Assembly (NCBI GenBank): GCA_002479805.1
Contig: DLPB01000007.1
Coordinates: 1 to 64,000, forward strand
DNA length: 64,000 nt
Origin: Micrococcales bacterium UBA7469
GTDB taxonomy: Bacteria > Actinomycetota > Actinomycetes > Actinomycetales > Microbacteriaceae
Reading direction: 5' to 3'
How positions within the stretch are numbered: the first letter of the stretch is position 1; every line of letters begins with the position of its first letter. Made by a program: the position numbers and the translations under genes. Shown piece after piece: positions 34,662-42,181 of this stretch. The notes beneath the pieces are model-generated. The model was not told where the DNA came from, did no database searches, and worked only from the letters and a program-made list of their open reading frames with translations.

Positions 34662-34677
34662 TAATCTAGTTCAGGTG
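34662..34677 (+). promoter_or_regulatory. Possible leaderless promoter -10 of pabC
   Basis: TAATCT at 34662-34667, then seven bases, then the GTG start at 34675. No Shine-Dalgarno sequence precedes the GTG. The spacing fits transcription starting at the start codon. A TTGGGC lies 15 bases upstream of the hexamer, a poor -35. Confidence 0.4.
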
Positions 34678-35448
34678 AGCGTAGCTGGTGATTTCTTCCA
34701 ATTCCGCGATGGAGAACTCCGTCGCGTAGATGTCAGACTCAGTGAATCTCTAACCGTAGCGGACAGCTTTCTAGTCCGAAGTGGCAGAGTCAGAGCGCTC
34801 GAGCGACACTTTGCCCGCTTTGGGTCCTCAATTCAAGATCAGCAAACTCAGGGCGAACTGGCCTGCTACTTCGATGCGCTCAAAGACATCATTCCTAAGC
34901 AGGGTGATTGGTTTCCCCGGATGGAATACCGCGATCAGCTTCCGCTTGGAGAGCGATTGGTCTTTAGAATCCGCGAGGCACCGGAGCGCAGCGAATCGCT
35001 GACGCTTTGGACTAGCGATGAACCAGATCCAAGAAGGCAGTATCGAATCAAGGGCCCAGATCTGTCGATCGGCCAGCAGATTAGAAGACGAGCCAACCTC
35101 AGCGGAGCTGACGAAGCGGTGCTGCTAAGCGAGTCGGGTCACATTGCCGACGGTGCGCTGAGCGCCATAGTTTGGTGGCGGGATGAAGTGCTGCTCGGCC
35201 CAGATGACAGCACCAACTGGCTTCCTTCTATTACCCGCGAATTAGTCTTCGAGCTAGCGAACCAAGCCGGCTATAAAACCGCGACCGAGCGAGCCAGGCC
35301 CGCAGATTTAGCTGGCTGCGAAGTGTGGAGTCTGAGCTCGCTGCAGGGAATCCGCTATGCCACAGCCTGGGACGGTATTGAACTTGCGCCTGGCAGATTT
35401 GCCAGCTCCTTTGCAAAGCGCCTCGAGCTATTAGCTCAGCCGATCTAG
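34675..35448 (+). CDS. pabC: Aminotransferase class IV, probable aminodeoxychorismate lyase (PabC)
   Basis: PLP enzyme of fold type IV, 257 residues. The likely PLP lysine is in YRIKGPDLSIGQQ, and the Glu/Gly loop in SESGHIADGALSAIVW. Beside a divergent pabB the best role is 4-amino-4-deoxychorismate lyase, giving p-aminobenzoate; a branched-chain or D-amino-acid aminotransferase is the alternative. I chose the GTG at 34675 because the longer frame (to 34534) runs through pabB coding sequence. The 3' end overlaps cydC by 18 bases, convergently. Confidence 0.78.
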   Translation: MSVAGDFFQFRDGELRRVDVRLSESLTVADSFLVRSGRVRALERHFARFGSSIQDQQTQGELACYFDALKDIIPKQGDWFPRMEYRDQLPLGERLVFRIREAPERSESLTLWTSDEPDPRRQYRIKGPDLSIGQQIRRRANLSGADEAVLLSESGHIADGALSAIVWWRDEVLLGPDDSTNWLPSITRELVFELANQAGYKTATERARPADLAGCEVWSLSSLQGIRYATAWDGIELAPGRFASSFAKRLELLAQPI

Positions 35449-37044
35449 CGAGATTTGCTGATCACAACTTCTTGCCAGCTCATGATCGTGCGTAAGCGCA
35501 ATCACAATCATTCCGGCTTTTGAGAGTCGACTGAGCAGTGCAAACAGATCAGCTGCATTTTGGCGATCCAATCCCGAACTTGGCTCATCAAGAATCAAAA
35601 CGCTGGCCTTTGCAAGCAGGCCGCGAGCAATTGCTAATCGCTGAGCTTGACCGCCTGAAATATTTGTTGAGTCTTCACTAATTTCTGCTTCGAGTAGGCC
35701 CCTGTTTTCAAACTCAGCCAACAGCCCAACCTTCTCGAGAGCCTGGAGCATTTTTACCTCGTCGACCTCACCTGAGATCTCTAGATTCTGCCTGAGTGTT
35801 CCGCGGAAAAGGTGTGGATTTTGCTCGATCAGAACGATTTGGCTTCGCCTGCTGACCAGTGAGAACTGCTGGGCCAGCTCCCCGTTGATCTTATAAATGC
35901 CTGATTTTGGAGCTATCAGCGAGGCGATCACCATAGCCAAGGTGGATTTACCACAACCAGAAGCTCCGGTCACTGCGGTTAGCTCTCCGGCTTTGAATCT
36001 CAAACTGATGTTTTGCAGCACCCGTTTGCCAGTTCTGGTCACCGAGAGATTCTCGAGTTCAAGGCTTCTAACGCTCTCCAGATCTCGAGTCCCTTCCGAA
36101 ACCAACAGCTCTTCAGAACCTTCTCTGCCGAGAAGTTCCTGAAGTCTAAGTTTTGAGATGCGATACCCCCGATAGGCCCCAGCTATCGGTTGAAGCTGAC
36201 TGTATACGTCGAATGCCGCAAGTGGTAGCAGTAAAAGTGCTGCGGTATGAACAGGATCAAAACTTCCAGCATGAGCAAGCGCTACCCAGCCTGCCGCAAC
36301 AGCCGCCACAGCACCCCCGAGGCTTATCGCACCGCCGGCTAACGAGAGTGGCAACACTCGGCGACGGTCCAGACTCCATAATCGGTTCTCCAATTCTGCG
36401 AGCTGCAACCGCATTTGCGAAGCCCAGCCATAACTTGAGATTAGATCAGCATGAGACAGGAGAATCTGAATTTTGGAGCGCAATTGTTGCGAGGCATCAA
36501 GGCGTGGTGCTTCGACATTCTTTGAGGTGGAAGCACTTAGCCAAATAGCTCCCAAAGCAGACAGTAATGAAATCAAGAGCAGCCAAATCCCCGCTTCCGG
36601 GAGCACCAAGCTAGCGATTACAAACATTGCGGCCGTTGCGCTAGCAGCCTGAAGTAAGGGCGTGAAGACGCGCAGCGGCCCATCTTGCAATCTCTCGACA
36701 TCGGAGGTGAATCTCTCCAGCGACTCCCCGCGCTCACTGAGCCCACCAGGGGCCAAAGCGGCCAGCTTTTCGAAAATAAGGGGCCTGAGAGCACCAAGAT
36801 TTCGGAACACGGCCGCATGCAGAGCTAACCGCTGGAAATACCGGAAACTCGCTCTACCGAGGGCAAAAGTTCTCACTCCCACCACAGCGACCATCAGGTA
36901 AAGGATTGGGGGTTGTTGAGAGGCCCTGGAAATCAAAAAAGCGCTGGTGGCAAGAAGTGCGACCGCACTAATCGCCTCAAGGGCGGCGAAGAGAAAACCT
37001 GCGACGCTGGTCCTTGTAAGCGGCAGCTTTAGTTCCCTAGTCAA
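35431..37044 (-). CDS. cydC: Thiol reductant ABC exporter subunit CydC
   Basis: ATP-binding and membrane half of the CydDC exporter, which moves cysteine or glutathione out of the cytoplasm and is needed to assemble cytochrome bd. 537 residues: six membrane helices, then an ATPase domain with Walker A GASGCGKST, signature SGGQAQRLAIARG and Walker B LILDEPSSGLD. The TTG start overlaps the end of cydD by eight bases. Last gene of the cydABDC operon. Confidence 0.9.
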   Translation of the reverse strand: MTRELKLPLTRTSVAGFLFAALEAISAVALLATSAFLISRASQQPPILYLMVAVVGVRTFALGRASFRYFQRLALHAAVFRNLGALRPLIFEKLAALAPGGLSERGESLERFTSDVERLQDGPLRVFTPLLQAASATAAMFVIASLVLPEAGIWLLLISLLSALGAIWLSASTSKNVEAPRLDASQQLRSKIQILLSHADLISSYGWASQMRLQLAELENRLWSLDRRRVLPLSLAGGAISLGGAVAAVAAGWVALAHAGSFDPVHTAALLLLPLAAFDVYSQLQPIAGAYRGYRISKLRLQELLGREGSEELLVSEGTRDLESVRSLELENLSVTRTGKRVLQNISLRFKAGELTAVTGASGCGKSTLAMVIASLIAPKSGIYKINGELAQQFSLVSRRSQIVLIEQNPHLFRGTLRQNLEISGEVDEVKMLQALEKVGLLAEFENRGLLEAEISEDSTNISGGQAQRLAIARGLLAKASVLILDEPSSGLDRQNAADLFALLSRLSKAGMIVIALTHDHELARSCDQQISLDRLS

Positions 37045-38497
37045 AATTCACCAACCTATCGGCAGCGCCAATCAATTGCCTAGAGTGAGATATCGCGACC
37101 ACGCTTATGCCTTGTGTCGCGAGCTCGCGTAGTTCGCTTATGACTCTGGCTTCAGTATCTGCATCTAATTGACTGGTCGGCTCATCCAGCAGCAACAGAT
37201 CGCCACCGGAGATTGCTAGGCGGTAAAAAGCTCTAGCCAAGCCCACTCGCTGACGTTGCCCACCGGAGAGCAAGTCCGTGTCGCTGACCAGCACCTCTGG
37301 AGGCAATTCGGTTAGCTGAGCACGTTCGAGGGCGCGATTCACCGCGGCATCATCGCCCGGATTCGGACCGGTGATATTTGAGCGAATGGTTCCCGGAATT
37401 AGTTGGGTTTGCTGCGGCATCCAAGTTGCCAGCGGTTGATCTAGTCGCTTTAGTGCAATCGATTTGCCGATACCGGATTTGCCAACGATGACCGTTATAC
37501 CTGGTTGAGGTTCGATTTCAAGCTCAGCAGCTGGCTTGGTTGCGGAGTCCTCCAGCAAGTCCAAAACTTTTGAGGTAACGGCAACGCCCTGGGCCGCGGC
37601 ATGAAATTGCGCACCGACATTTCGAAGCGGAAGGTAAACCTCAGGGGCGACTATCAGAACGAATAGCCCGACAAATAGCGTGATTCCACCCTCCACCAAA
37701 CGAAGACCAATTCCAACCGCGATTAGTGCAACACTCAATGAGGCTGCCAGCTCAAGAGCAAAACCTGAAAGGAATGACAGCCGCAACACTCGCAGGGTGC
37801 GGATTCGATACTGGTCGGAAACCTCAGCAAGAATCTGATTTTGCAGTCGAGTGCGATCAAATACCTTCAGGGTCACAATTCCCTTCACGATCTCCAGGAA
37901 GTGACCATTTAGTCGCTGAAGTGCTTCCAGCTGCTCTTCTTGGACGTTGCGGGTGGCAAGTCCAATCAGGACCATAAAAAGTGGAATCAGAGGCAAGGTC
38001 ATTAGGACTGTGATTCCTGAGGCATGGTCTAACAACCAAATCAGATAAGTCAAAGCCGGAGTCACAAGAGCCGTGAAAACCAGCTGAGGCAAATACTTTG
38101 CGAAATAGACATCAAGCGAATCAAGACTTGGACCGAGTAATTGACCTAATTCTGCGCTGCCATGCTTGGCTACCAAAGGGCTGCCATCGCGTTCAATTAC
38201 ATCTAGAGCCTGGGCCCTAAGTTGAAATTTGACTCGACCCGCTGCCCAGAATCCCGCAAACTCTTGAGCAAAGTGCACGACAGCACGAACGCCTCCGGCG
38301 ACCAGCGTCACCACTAAGAATTGCCCAAGATCTTCGATGCTTCGCTTGTCAACAAAGACCCCCACGACAAAGGAACTCAGCGACCAGGCAATTGCAACTG
38401 TTGAGGCTGTGGCGATTGCAGCCAGGGCAACCACAAGGACTAGATATCCAGCGGTTGCCCTGGCCTTAGAAACTAATCTGAAATCGATAGGTTTCAT
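37037..38497 (-). CDS. cydD: Thiol reductant ABC exporter subunit CydD
   Basis: Partner half-transporter of CydC. 486 residues from the ATG at 38497, which shares one base with the cydB stop (TAATG). The frame is open further upstream to 38560, but that part is a shadow of cydB. Membrane domain of six helices, then Walker A GKSGIGKS, signature SGGQRQRVGLARAF and Walker B LLLDEPTSQLD. The ATPase domain is on the short side, with a trimmed Q-loop region (TWMPQQTQLIPGTIRSNI is present). Confidence 0.9.
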   Translation of the reverse strand: MKPIDFRLVSKARATAGYLVLVVALAAIATASTVAIAWSLSSFVVGVFVDKRSIEDLGQFLVVTLVAGGVRAVVHFAQEFAGFWAAGRVKFQLRAQALDVIERDGSPLVAKHGSAELGQLLGPSLDSLDVYFAKYLPQLVFTALVTPALTYLIWLLDHASGITVLMTLPLIPLFMVLIGLATRNVQEEQLEALQRLNGHFLEIVKGIVTLKVFDRTRLQNQILAEVSDQYRIRTLRVLRLSFLSGFALELAASLSVALIAVGIGLRLVEGGITLFVGLFVLIVAPEVYLPLRNVGAQFHAAAQGVAVTSKVLDLLEDSATKPAAELEIEPQPGITVIVGKSGIGKSIALKRLDQPLATWMPQQTQLIPGTIRSNITGPNPGDDAAVNRALERAQLTELPPEVLVSDTDLLSGGQRQRVGLARAFYRLAISGGDLLLLDEPTSQLDADTEARVISELRELATQGISVVAISHSRQLIGAADRLVNFD

Positions 38498-39522
38498 TAG
38501 TGCGCGTGGGCCGGGATGCTTTCTCGTCGAATTCGCTTTCTGAACACCCAGTAGGTCCACGACTGGTAGGCCAGCACCAGTGGGATCATCACCACGGCAA
38601 CCCAGGTCATAACTCCAAGGGTGTATTGGGAACTAGAAGCATTCTCAATAGTCAGGGAGTAGGCATCGTTGATTGTCGAGGGCAGCACGTTTGGGAACAG
38701 CGCCACGAACAAACTGGATACGGCGGTCACAATGGTGAGCACCATCGAACTGAAGGCCAACCCCTCACGGCCGACCAAGTTCAACGCCAGCGCGGTAATT
38801 AGCGAAACTGCCGCCACTGCGGAGAGCACGAGTCCAGGCAATGTTGGGTGTGCAATCAAAGTCCAGATCAGAAATGCAGCAGCAAATAGTGTGGCGAGCG
38901 TGCCGACCTTGGTCGCCAGAGCTCGAGCACGCTGCTTTAGTTCACCTTCTGTTTTCAACGTCAGGAAGATCAGCCCGTGAGTGAAGAAGAGGGTCAAGGT
39001 AACTAATCCACCCAGCAGCCCGTATGGATTCAGCAAGACGAGCAGATTGCCCACCAGCGGAATGTCATAGCCACGGAAGATGTGATCTTGGTCAAGCGGG
39101 ACACCCTGCACGATGTTTGCAAAGGCAACTCCCCACAGCAGCGCCGGCAGTGCACTGCCAACAGTTATCATCCAGTCAAAGGTTCGCCTCCAGCGCAGAC
39201 TCTCACCTTTGCCGCGGTATTCAAATGCCACACCGCGAGCAATAAGCGAGATCAGCAGCAAAAACAGCGCCAAATAGAAGCCTGAGAATAACGACGCATA
39301 CCACTCGGGATATGCTGCGAATAGCGCTGCACCAGCAACAATTACCCAGGTTTCATTCAGGTCCCAAACTGGCCCAATGGTATTGATGATGACTCGGCGA
39401 TCCGTATCGTCTTTCGACAGGAAAGGCAGCGACATTCCGACTCCGAAGTCAAAACCATCGAGGACAAAGTAGCCAACAAACAAGAAGGCAACGATTACAA
39501 ACCAGATTTCATTGAGTTGCAT
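38497..39522 (-). CDS. cydB: Cytochrome bd ubiquinol/menaquinol oxidase subunit II
   Basis: Membrane subunit of the high-affinity terminal oxidase. About 341 residues with eight or more helices. Family motifs are GYFVLDGFDFGVGM near the start and GPVWDLNETWVIVAG. An ATG at 39528 also exists, but AGGAGG is only two bases from it and eight from the ATG at 39522, so the second is preferred. Directly downstream of cydA with only a 12-base gap. Confidence 0.94.
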   Translation of the reverse strand: MQLNEIWFVIVAFLFVGYFVLDGFDFGVGMSLPFLSKDDTDRRVIINTIGPVWDLNETWVIVAGAALFAAYPEWYASLFSGFYLALFLLLISLIARGVAFEYRGKGESLRWRRTFDWMITVGSALPALLWGVAFANIVQGVPLDQDHIFRGYDIPLVGNLLVLLNPYGLLGGLVTLTLFFTHGLIFLTLKTEGELKQRARALATKVGTLATLFAAAFLIWTLIAHPTLPGLVLSAVAAVSLITALALNLVGREGLAFSSMVLTIVTAVSSLFVALFPNVLPSTINDAYSLTIENASSSQYTLGVMTWVAVVMIPLVLAYQSWTYWVFRKRIRRESIPAHAH

Positions 39523-39534
39523 TTTCATTACCTC

Positions 39535-40989
39535 CTAGTAAGCAACAGCTAGCTTGTTTGAGTCAGCCGCGATCAGCTGCTCTTCTGGACCCTGCTTGAT
39601 GGCCGCCAGCAGAATCTTGAATTCGACCACCGCTAATGCGCCATAAACTGCGGTGAATCCGATGAGGGATACTAAAACCTCAAGCCCGGTTACCCCAGGA
39701 GATACGGCATCTTGGGTTTTCATCAACGAGAACACAATCCACGGCTGACGGCCCATTTCGGTAAACATCCAGCCAATCGAGCTGGCAAGCACTGGAATTG
39801 GAGCACTCCAAATCGCAACGTTCCATGCCCAGGCCGGCACCTTGAGGTTGTTGCGTCGGGTGATCCACAGCCCGACAACCGCGATCAGCCAGCTCAAAGC
39901 CCCCAGTCCAATCATCCATCTGAAAGCCCAATAGGTGATCCAGATGGTTGGCATGTAGTCTCCAGGCCCCCACAGGGTTTCATACTGCGCCTGAAGATCG
40001 TTTAGGCCCTCAACTTCACCGTCAAGGGTGTGGGTCGACAGGAACGAAAGCAGGTAGGGAATCTTCACCGAGAACAATTCGCTCTTGCCATCGGGGGTGC
40101 CGAGGGTAAACAGCGAGAAGGCGGCTGGCGCGCTGGTTTCGTAGAGGGCTTCGGCTGCAGCCATCTTCATGGGCTGAGTCTGAACCATTGCCAATCCCAG
40201 GCCATCTCCCGAGATCCCCGTACCAATGCCACCTATTACAAGAGTCCAAAGGCCAATCTTTAGTGATGACTGCATGGTTTCGACGAACTGTCTGCGCTTT
40301 AGGTGATAGGCGCTCACGCCTGCAACTACCGCACCGGCAAACATCAAAGCTGAAGTGATGGTGTGCGGGAACTGATTGACCGCCACGATGTTAGTGAGGA
40401 CGGCACCGATGTCTACCAATTCGGCGCGACCTTTAGCCTCGTTAATCTCAAAGCCCACCGGATTTTGCATAAAGGCGTTGGCGGCGAGAATGAAGTAGGC
40501 GGAAGCTATTACTCCAAACGCGGTCATCCAGATGGTGAGCAGGTGGACACCCTTGGAAAGCTTGTCCCAACCAAAAATCCAAAGGCCAATAAATGTGGCC
40601 TCGAAGAAAAAGGCGAGTAGGCCCTCCATGGCCAATGGTGCGCCAAAGATGTCTCCTACAAATCTTGAATAGTCAGACCAGTTCATTCCGAACTGAAACT
40701 CCTGGACAATTCCGGTTACCACGCCCATGGCGAAGTTGATCAGAAAGATTTTTCCAAAGAATTTGGTCTGCTTGAGGTACTTCTCTTTCCCGGTTCGATA
40801 CCAGGCGGTTTGCATTCCAGCAACCATCAGAACCAATCCGATGGTTAGCGGAACAAAAAGGAAGTGATAGATGGTGGTGAGCCCGAATTGCCAACGCGCT
40901 AAAGAGAGCGCGTCTAGTTCTGTCAGAATCACCGGCGCATTCGCTAACACGGTTTTCTTCTTTCCGGAGGGTTTCTCCAGCCCCTCCAT
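39535..40989 (-). CDS. cydA: Cytochrome bd oxidase subunit I
   Basis: Heme-bearing subunit that oxidises quinol and reduces oxygen. Heme ligands and motifs can be seen: His in TTIYHFLFVPLTIGL, Glu in AMEGLLAFFFEATFIG, His in NQFPHTITSALMF, Met in FRWMIGLGA and the GRQPW motif. Compared with usual CydA (starting near LDALSLARWQFG) there is an N-terminal extension of 20-40 residues with a KKK patch. The start is uncertain: GTG at 41013, ATG at 40989 (used here; a TATAGG six bases upstream) or GTG at 40950. It is divergent from the SRAP gene. Confidence 0.92.
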   Translation of the reverse strand: MEGLEKPSGKKKTVLANAPVILTELDALSLARWQFGLTTIYHFLFVPLTIGLVLMVAGMQTAWYRTGKEKYLKQTKFFGKIFLINFAMGVVTGIVQEFQFGMNWSDYSRFVGDIFGAPLAMEGLLAFFFEATFIGLWIFGWDKLSKGVHLLTIWMTAFGVIASAYFILAANAFMQNPVGFEINEAKGRAELVDIGAVLTNIVAVNQFPHTITSALMFAGAVVAGVSAYHLKRRQFVETMQSSLKIGLWTLVIGGIGTGISGDGLGLAMVQTQPMKMAAAEALYETSAPAAFSLFTLGTPDGKSELFSVKIPYLLSFLSTHTLDGEVEGLNDLQAQYETLWGPGDYMPTIWITYWAFRWMIGLGALSWLIAVVGLWITRRNNLKVPAWAWNVAIWSAPIPVLASSIGWMFTEMGRQPWIVFSLMKTQDAVSPGVTGLEVLVSLIGFTAVYGALAVVEFKILLAAIKQGPEEQLIAADSNKLAVAY

Positions 40990-41033
40990 AACCAACCTAT
41001 AGCTTTTTGACACCGATATTCAGCATTTATGAG

Positions 41034-41048
41034 ATTTAGTTTCTAAAT
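41034..41048. promoter_or_regulatory. Inverted repeat between cydA and the SRAP gene
   Basis: ATTTAG-TTT-CTAAAT, a perfect 6-bp inverted repeat in the 94-118-base divergent gap. It could be an operator acting on either gene. It does not match the Rex consensus or the LexA box found further on. AT-rich short repeats arise by chance, so this is weak. Confidence 0.25.
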
Positions 41049-41107
41049 TCTTTTTGAGGCTCATGTGACAGGATTCTTCTTACTGGTCAAAGGAGGCGAG
41101 GCGAGAG

Positions 41108-41815
41108 ATGTGCGGTCGATTTGTAATTGCCAAAACCCCTGATTTCATCACTGAGCTTTTCGAAATCGATGAACTCGAGACCGACTTAGATTTCCGCAGC
41201 TACAACGTTCCACCCACAACCCAGATCCCTATGATCGTGGAGCGTGAGATTGATGGAATGCCATCTAGGCAGCTGCACGCTGCTCGCTGGGGCCTGATTC
41301 CGAACTGGGCCAAAGAGGTTTCCAGCACTCCCCTGATAAACGCCAGAATCGAATCGGTGCTTGATAAGCCTAGCTTTCAAGAAGCTGCTCTCTCTAAGCG
41401 CTGCGCTATTCCGGCAGATGGCTACTTCGAGTGGCAAAGCACCATTGTAGATAGCAAGGTTCCCTTTTTCATTCACCCAAGCGATGGCATGCTGGCCTTT
41501 GCCGGAATCTACTCCTGGTGGCGCAATCCCGCCAAGGCAGCTAATGATCCAACCAGGTGGGTTTTGACTTGCTCGCTACTTACCAAAGAGTCGGCACCGG
41601 AACTAAGCCAGATTCACAACCGCAATCCGGTAATGCTCTCCGAGGAAAACCTAAGCGCATGGTTAGCGCCGGACTACCAGACCACCGCAGAGGTTTTAGC
41701 GGCGCTTAGTGAGGAGTCTGATGAGGTTGCGGCAGCGCTTGAGTTCTACCCGGTTTCTAGTGCGGTGGGTTCAGTTCAGAATAATTCGGCCGAACTTATC
41801 ACCAGGGTCAACTAG
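41108..41815 (+). CDS. SOS response-associated peptidase family protein (SRAP/YedK/HMCES type)
   Basis: Protein that traps abasic sites in single-stranded DNA through a thiazolidine cross-link with its N-terminal Cys. 235 residues. Key residues are visible: Cys2 in MCGRF (exposed after Met removal), Asn33 in YNVPPT, Asn78 in NARIES, Glu108 in RCAIPADGYFEWQ and His170 in IHNRNPVML. A strong AAAGGAGG lies 11 bases before the ATG. No LexA box precedes it, but the SOS-boxed dnaE2 operon starts 78 bases downstream, a fitting damage-tolerance neighbour. Confidence 0.92.
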   Translation: MCGRFVIAKTPDFITELFEIDELETDLDFRSYNVPPTTQIPMIVEREIDGMPSRQLHAARWGLIPNWAKEVSSTPLINARIESVLDKPSFQEAALSKRCAIPADGYFEWQSTIVDSKVPFFIHPSDGMLAFAGIYSWWRNPAKAANDPTRWVLTCSLLTKESAPELSQIHNRNPVMLSEENLSAWLAPDYQTTAEVLAALSEESDEVAAALEFYPVSSAVGSVQNNSAELITRVN

Positions 41816-41821
41816 CTCATT

Positions 41822-41849
41822 TTGAAAATGTCGGTGCCACCAATACACT
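41822..41849 (+). promoter_or_regulatory. Promoter of the DUF6504-like/dnaE2 operon
   Basis: TTGAAA (41822-41827), 16 bases, TACACT (41844-41849, TANNNT type). Predicted start near 41856, just before the LexA box at 41859-41874, so repressor would sit on the start site. Confidence 0.5.
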
Positions 41850-41858
41850 TCTAAGTAT

Positions 41859-41874
41859 TCGAACATTTGTTCGA
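41859..41874 (+). promoter_or_regulatory. LexA (SOS) box
   Basis: TCGAACATTTGTTCGA, an exact match to the actinobacterial/Gram-positive SOS box core TCGAAC-N4-GTTCGA. It lies 19 bases before the ATG of the small gene leading the dnaE2 operon, just downstream of a plausible promoter. This directly supports DNA-damage induction of the error-prone polymerase. Confidence 0.9.
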
Positions 41875-41893
41875 TTTGCGAGAGGTTTGGGGA

Positions 41894-42181
41894 ATGCGAC
41901 TAGAGGAAATTACCGGCGTGATGCTGGATTTTGACGGTGCTCCGGTTGGCTTTAACTACCAGGGCAGATCGTTTTTGGTGGCCTCCAGACCGGTTCGCTG
42001 GTACTCGCGAAGACTCTGGTGGGAAGAAGCCCAAGCGGCCCCCAAAGGAGCGGGGGCAGCCCTACTTGAGGTTGAGATGTGGCGCTTGTGGGCAGCAAGC
42101 GGAGAACTGCGCTTTTTCTTTGAGCTAAGGCACCAGCAGCCCGAAGGTCGCTGGGAAATAAACCAGCTCAACAGTCAATGA
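41894..42181 (+). CDS. Small DUF6504-like protein in the dnaE2 operon
   Basis: A 95-residue protein, probably related to the DUF6504 domain associated with ImuB/DnaE2 in actinobacteria; the GAPVGFNYQGRSF and RRLWW stretches fit my memory of it, but the assignment needs a profile search. Rich in Trp and Arg, no membrane segment. I chose the ATG at 41894 with GAGAGG eight bases upstream; the longer frame begins with a TTG inside the LexA box. Its stop overlaps the dnaE2 ATG (ATGA), so the two are made together and probably act together in translesion synthesis. Confidence 0.7.
   Translation: MRLEEITGVMLDFDGAPVGFNYQGRSFLVASRPVRWYSRRLWWEEAQAAPKGAGAALLEVEMWRLWAASGELRFFFELRHQQPEGRWEINQLNSQ

Noticed and set aside
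41014..41107. Rex or LexA operator in front of cydA or the SRAP gene
   Set aside because: No TTGTGA-type Rex half-sites in proper spacing and no TCGAAC-N4-GTTCGA; only a short AT-rich repeat is present.
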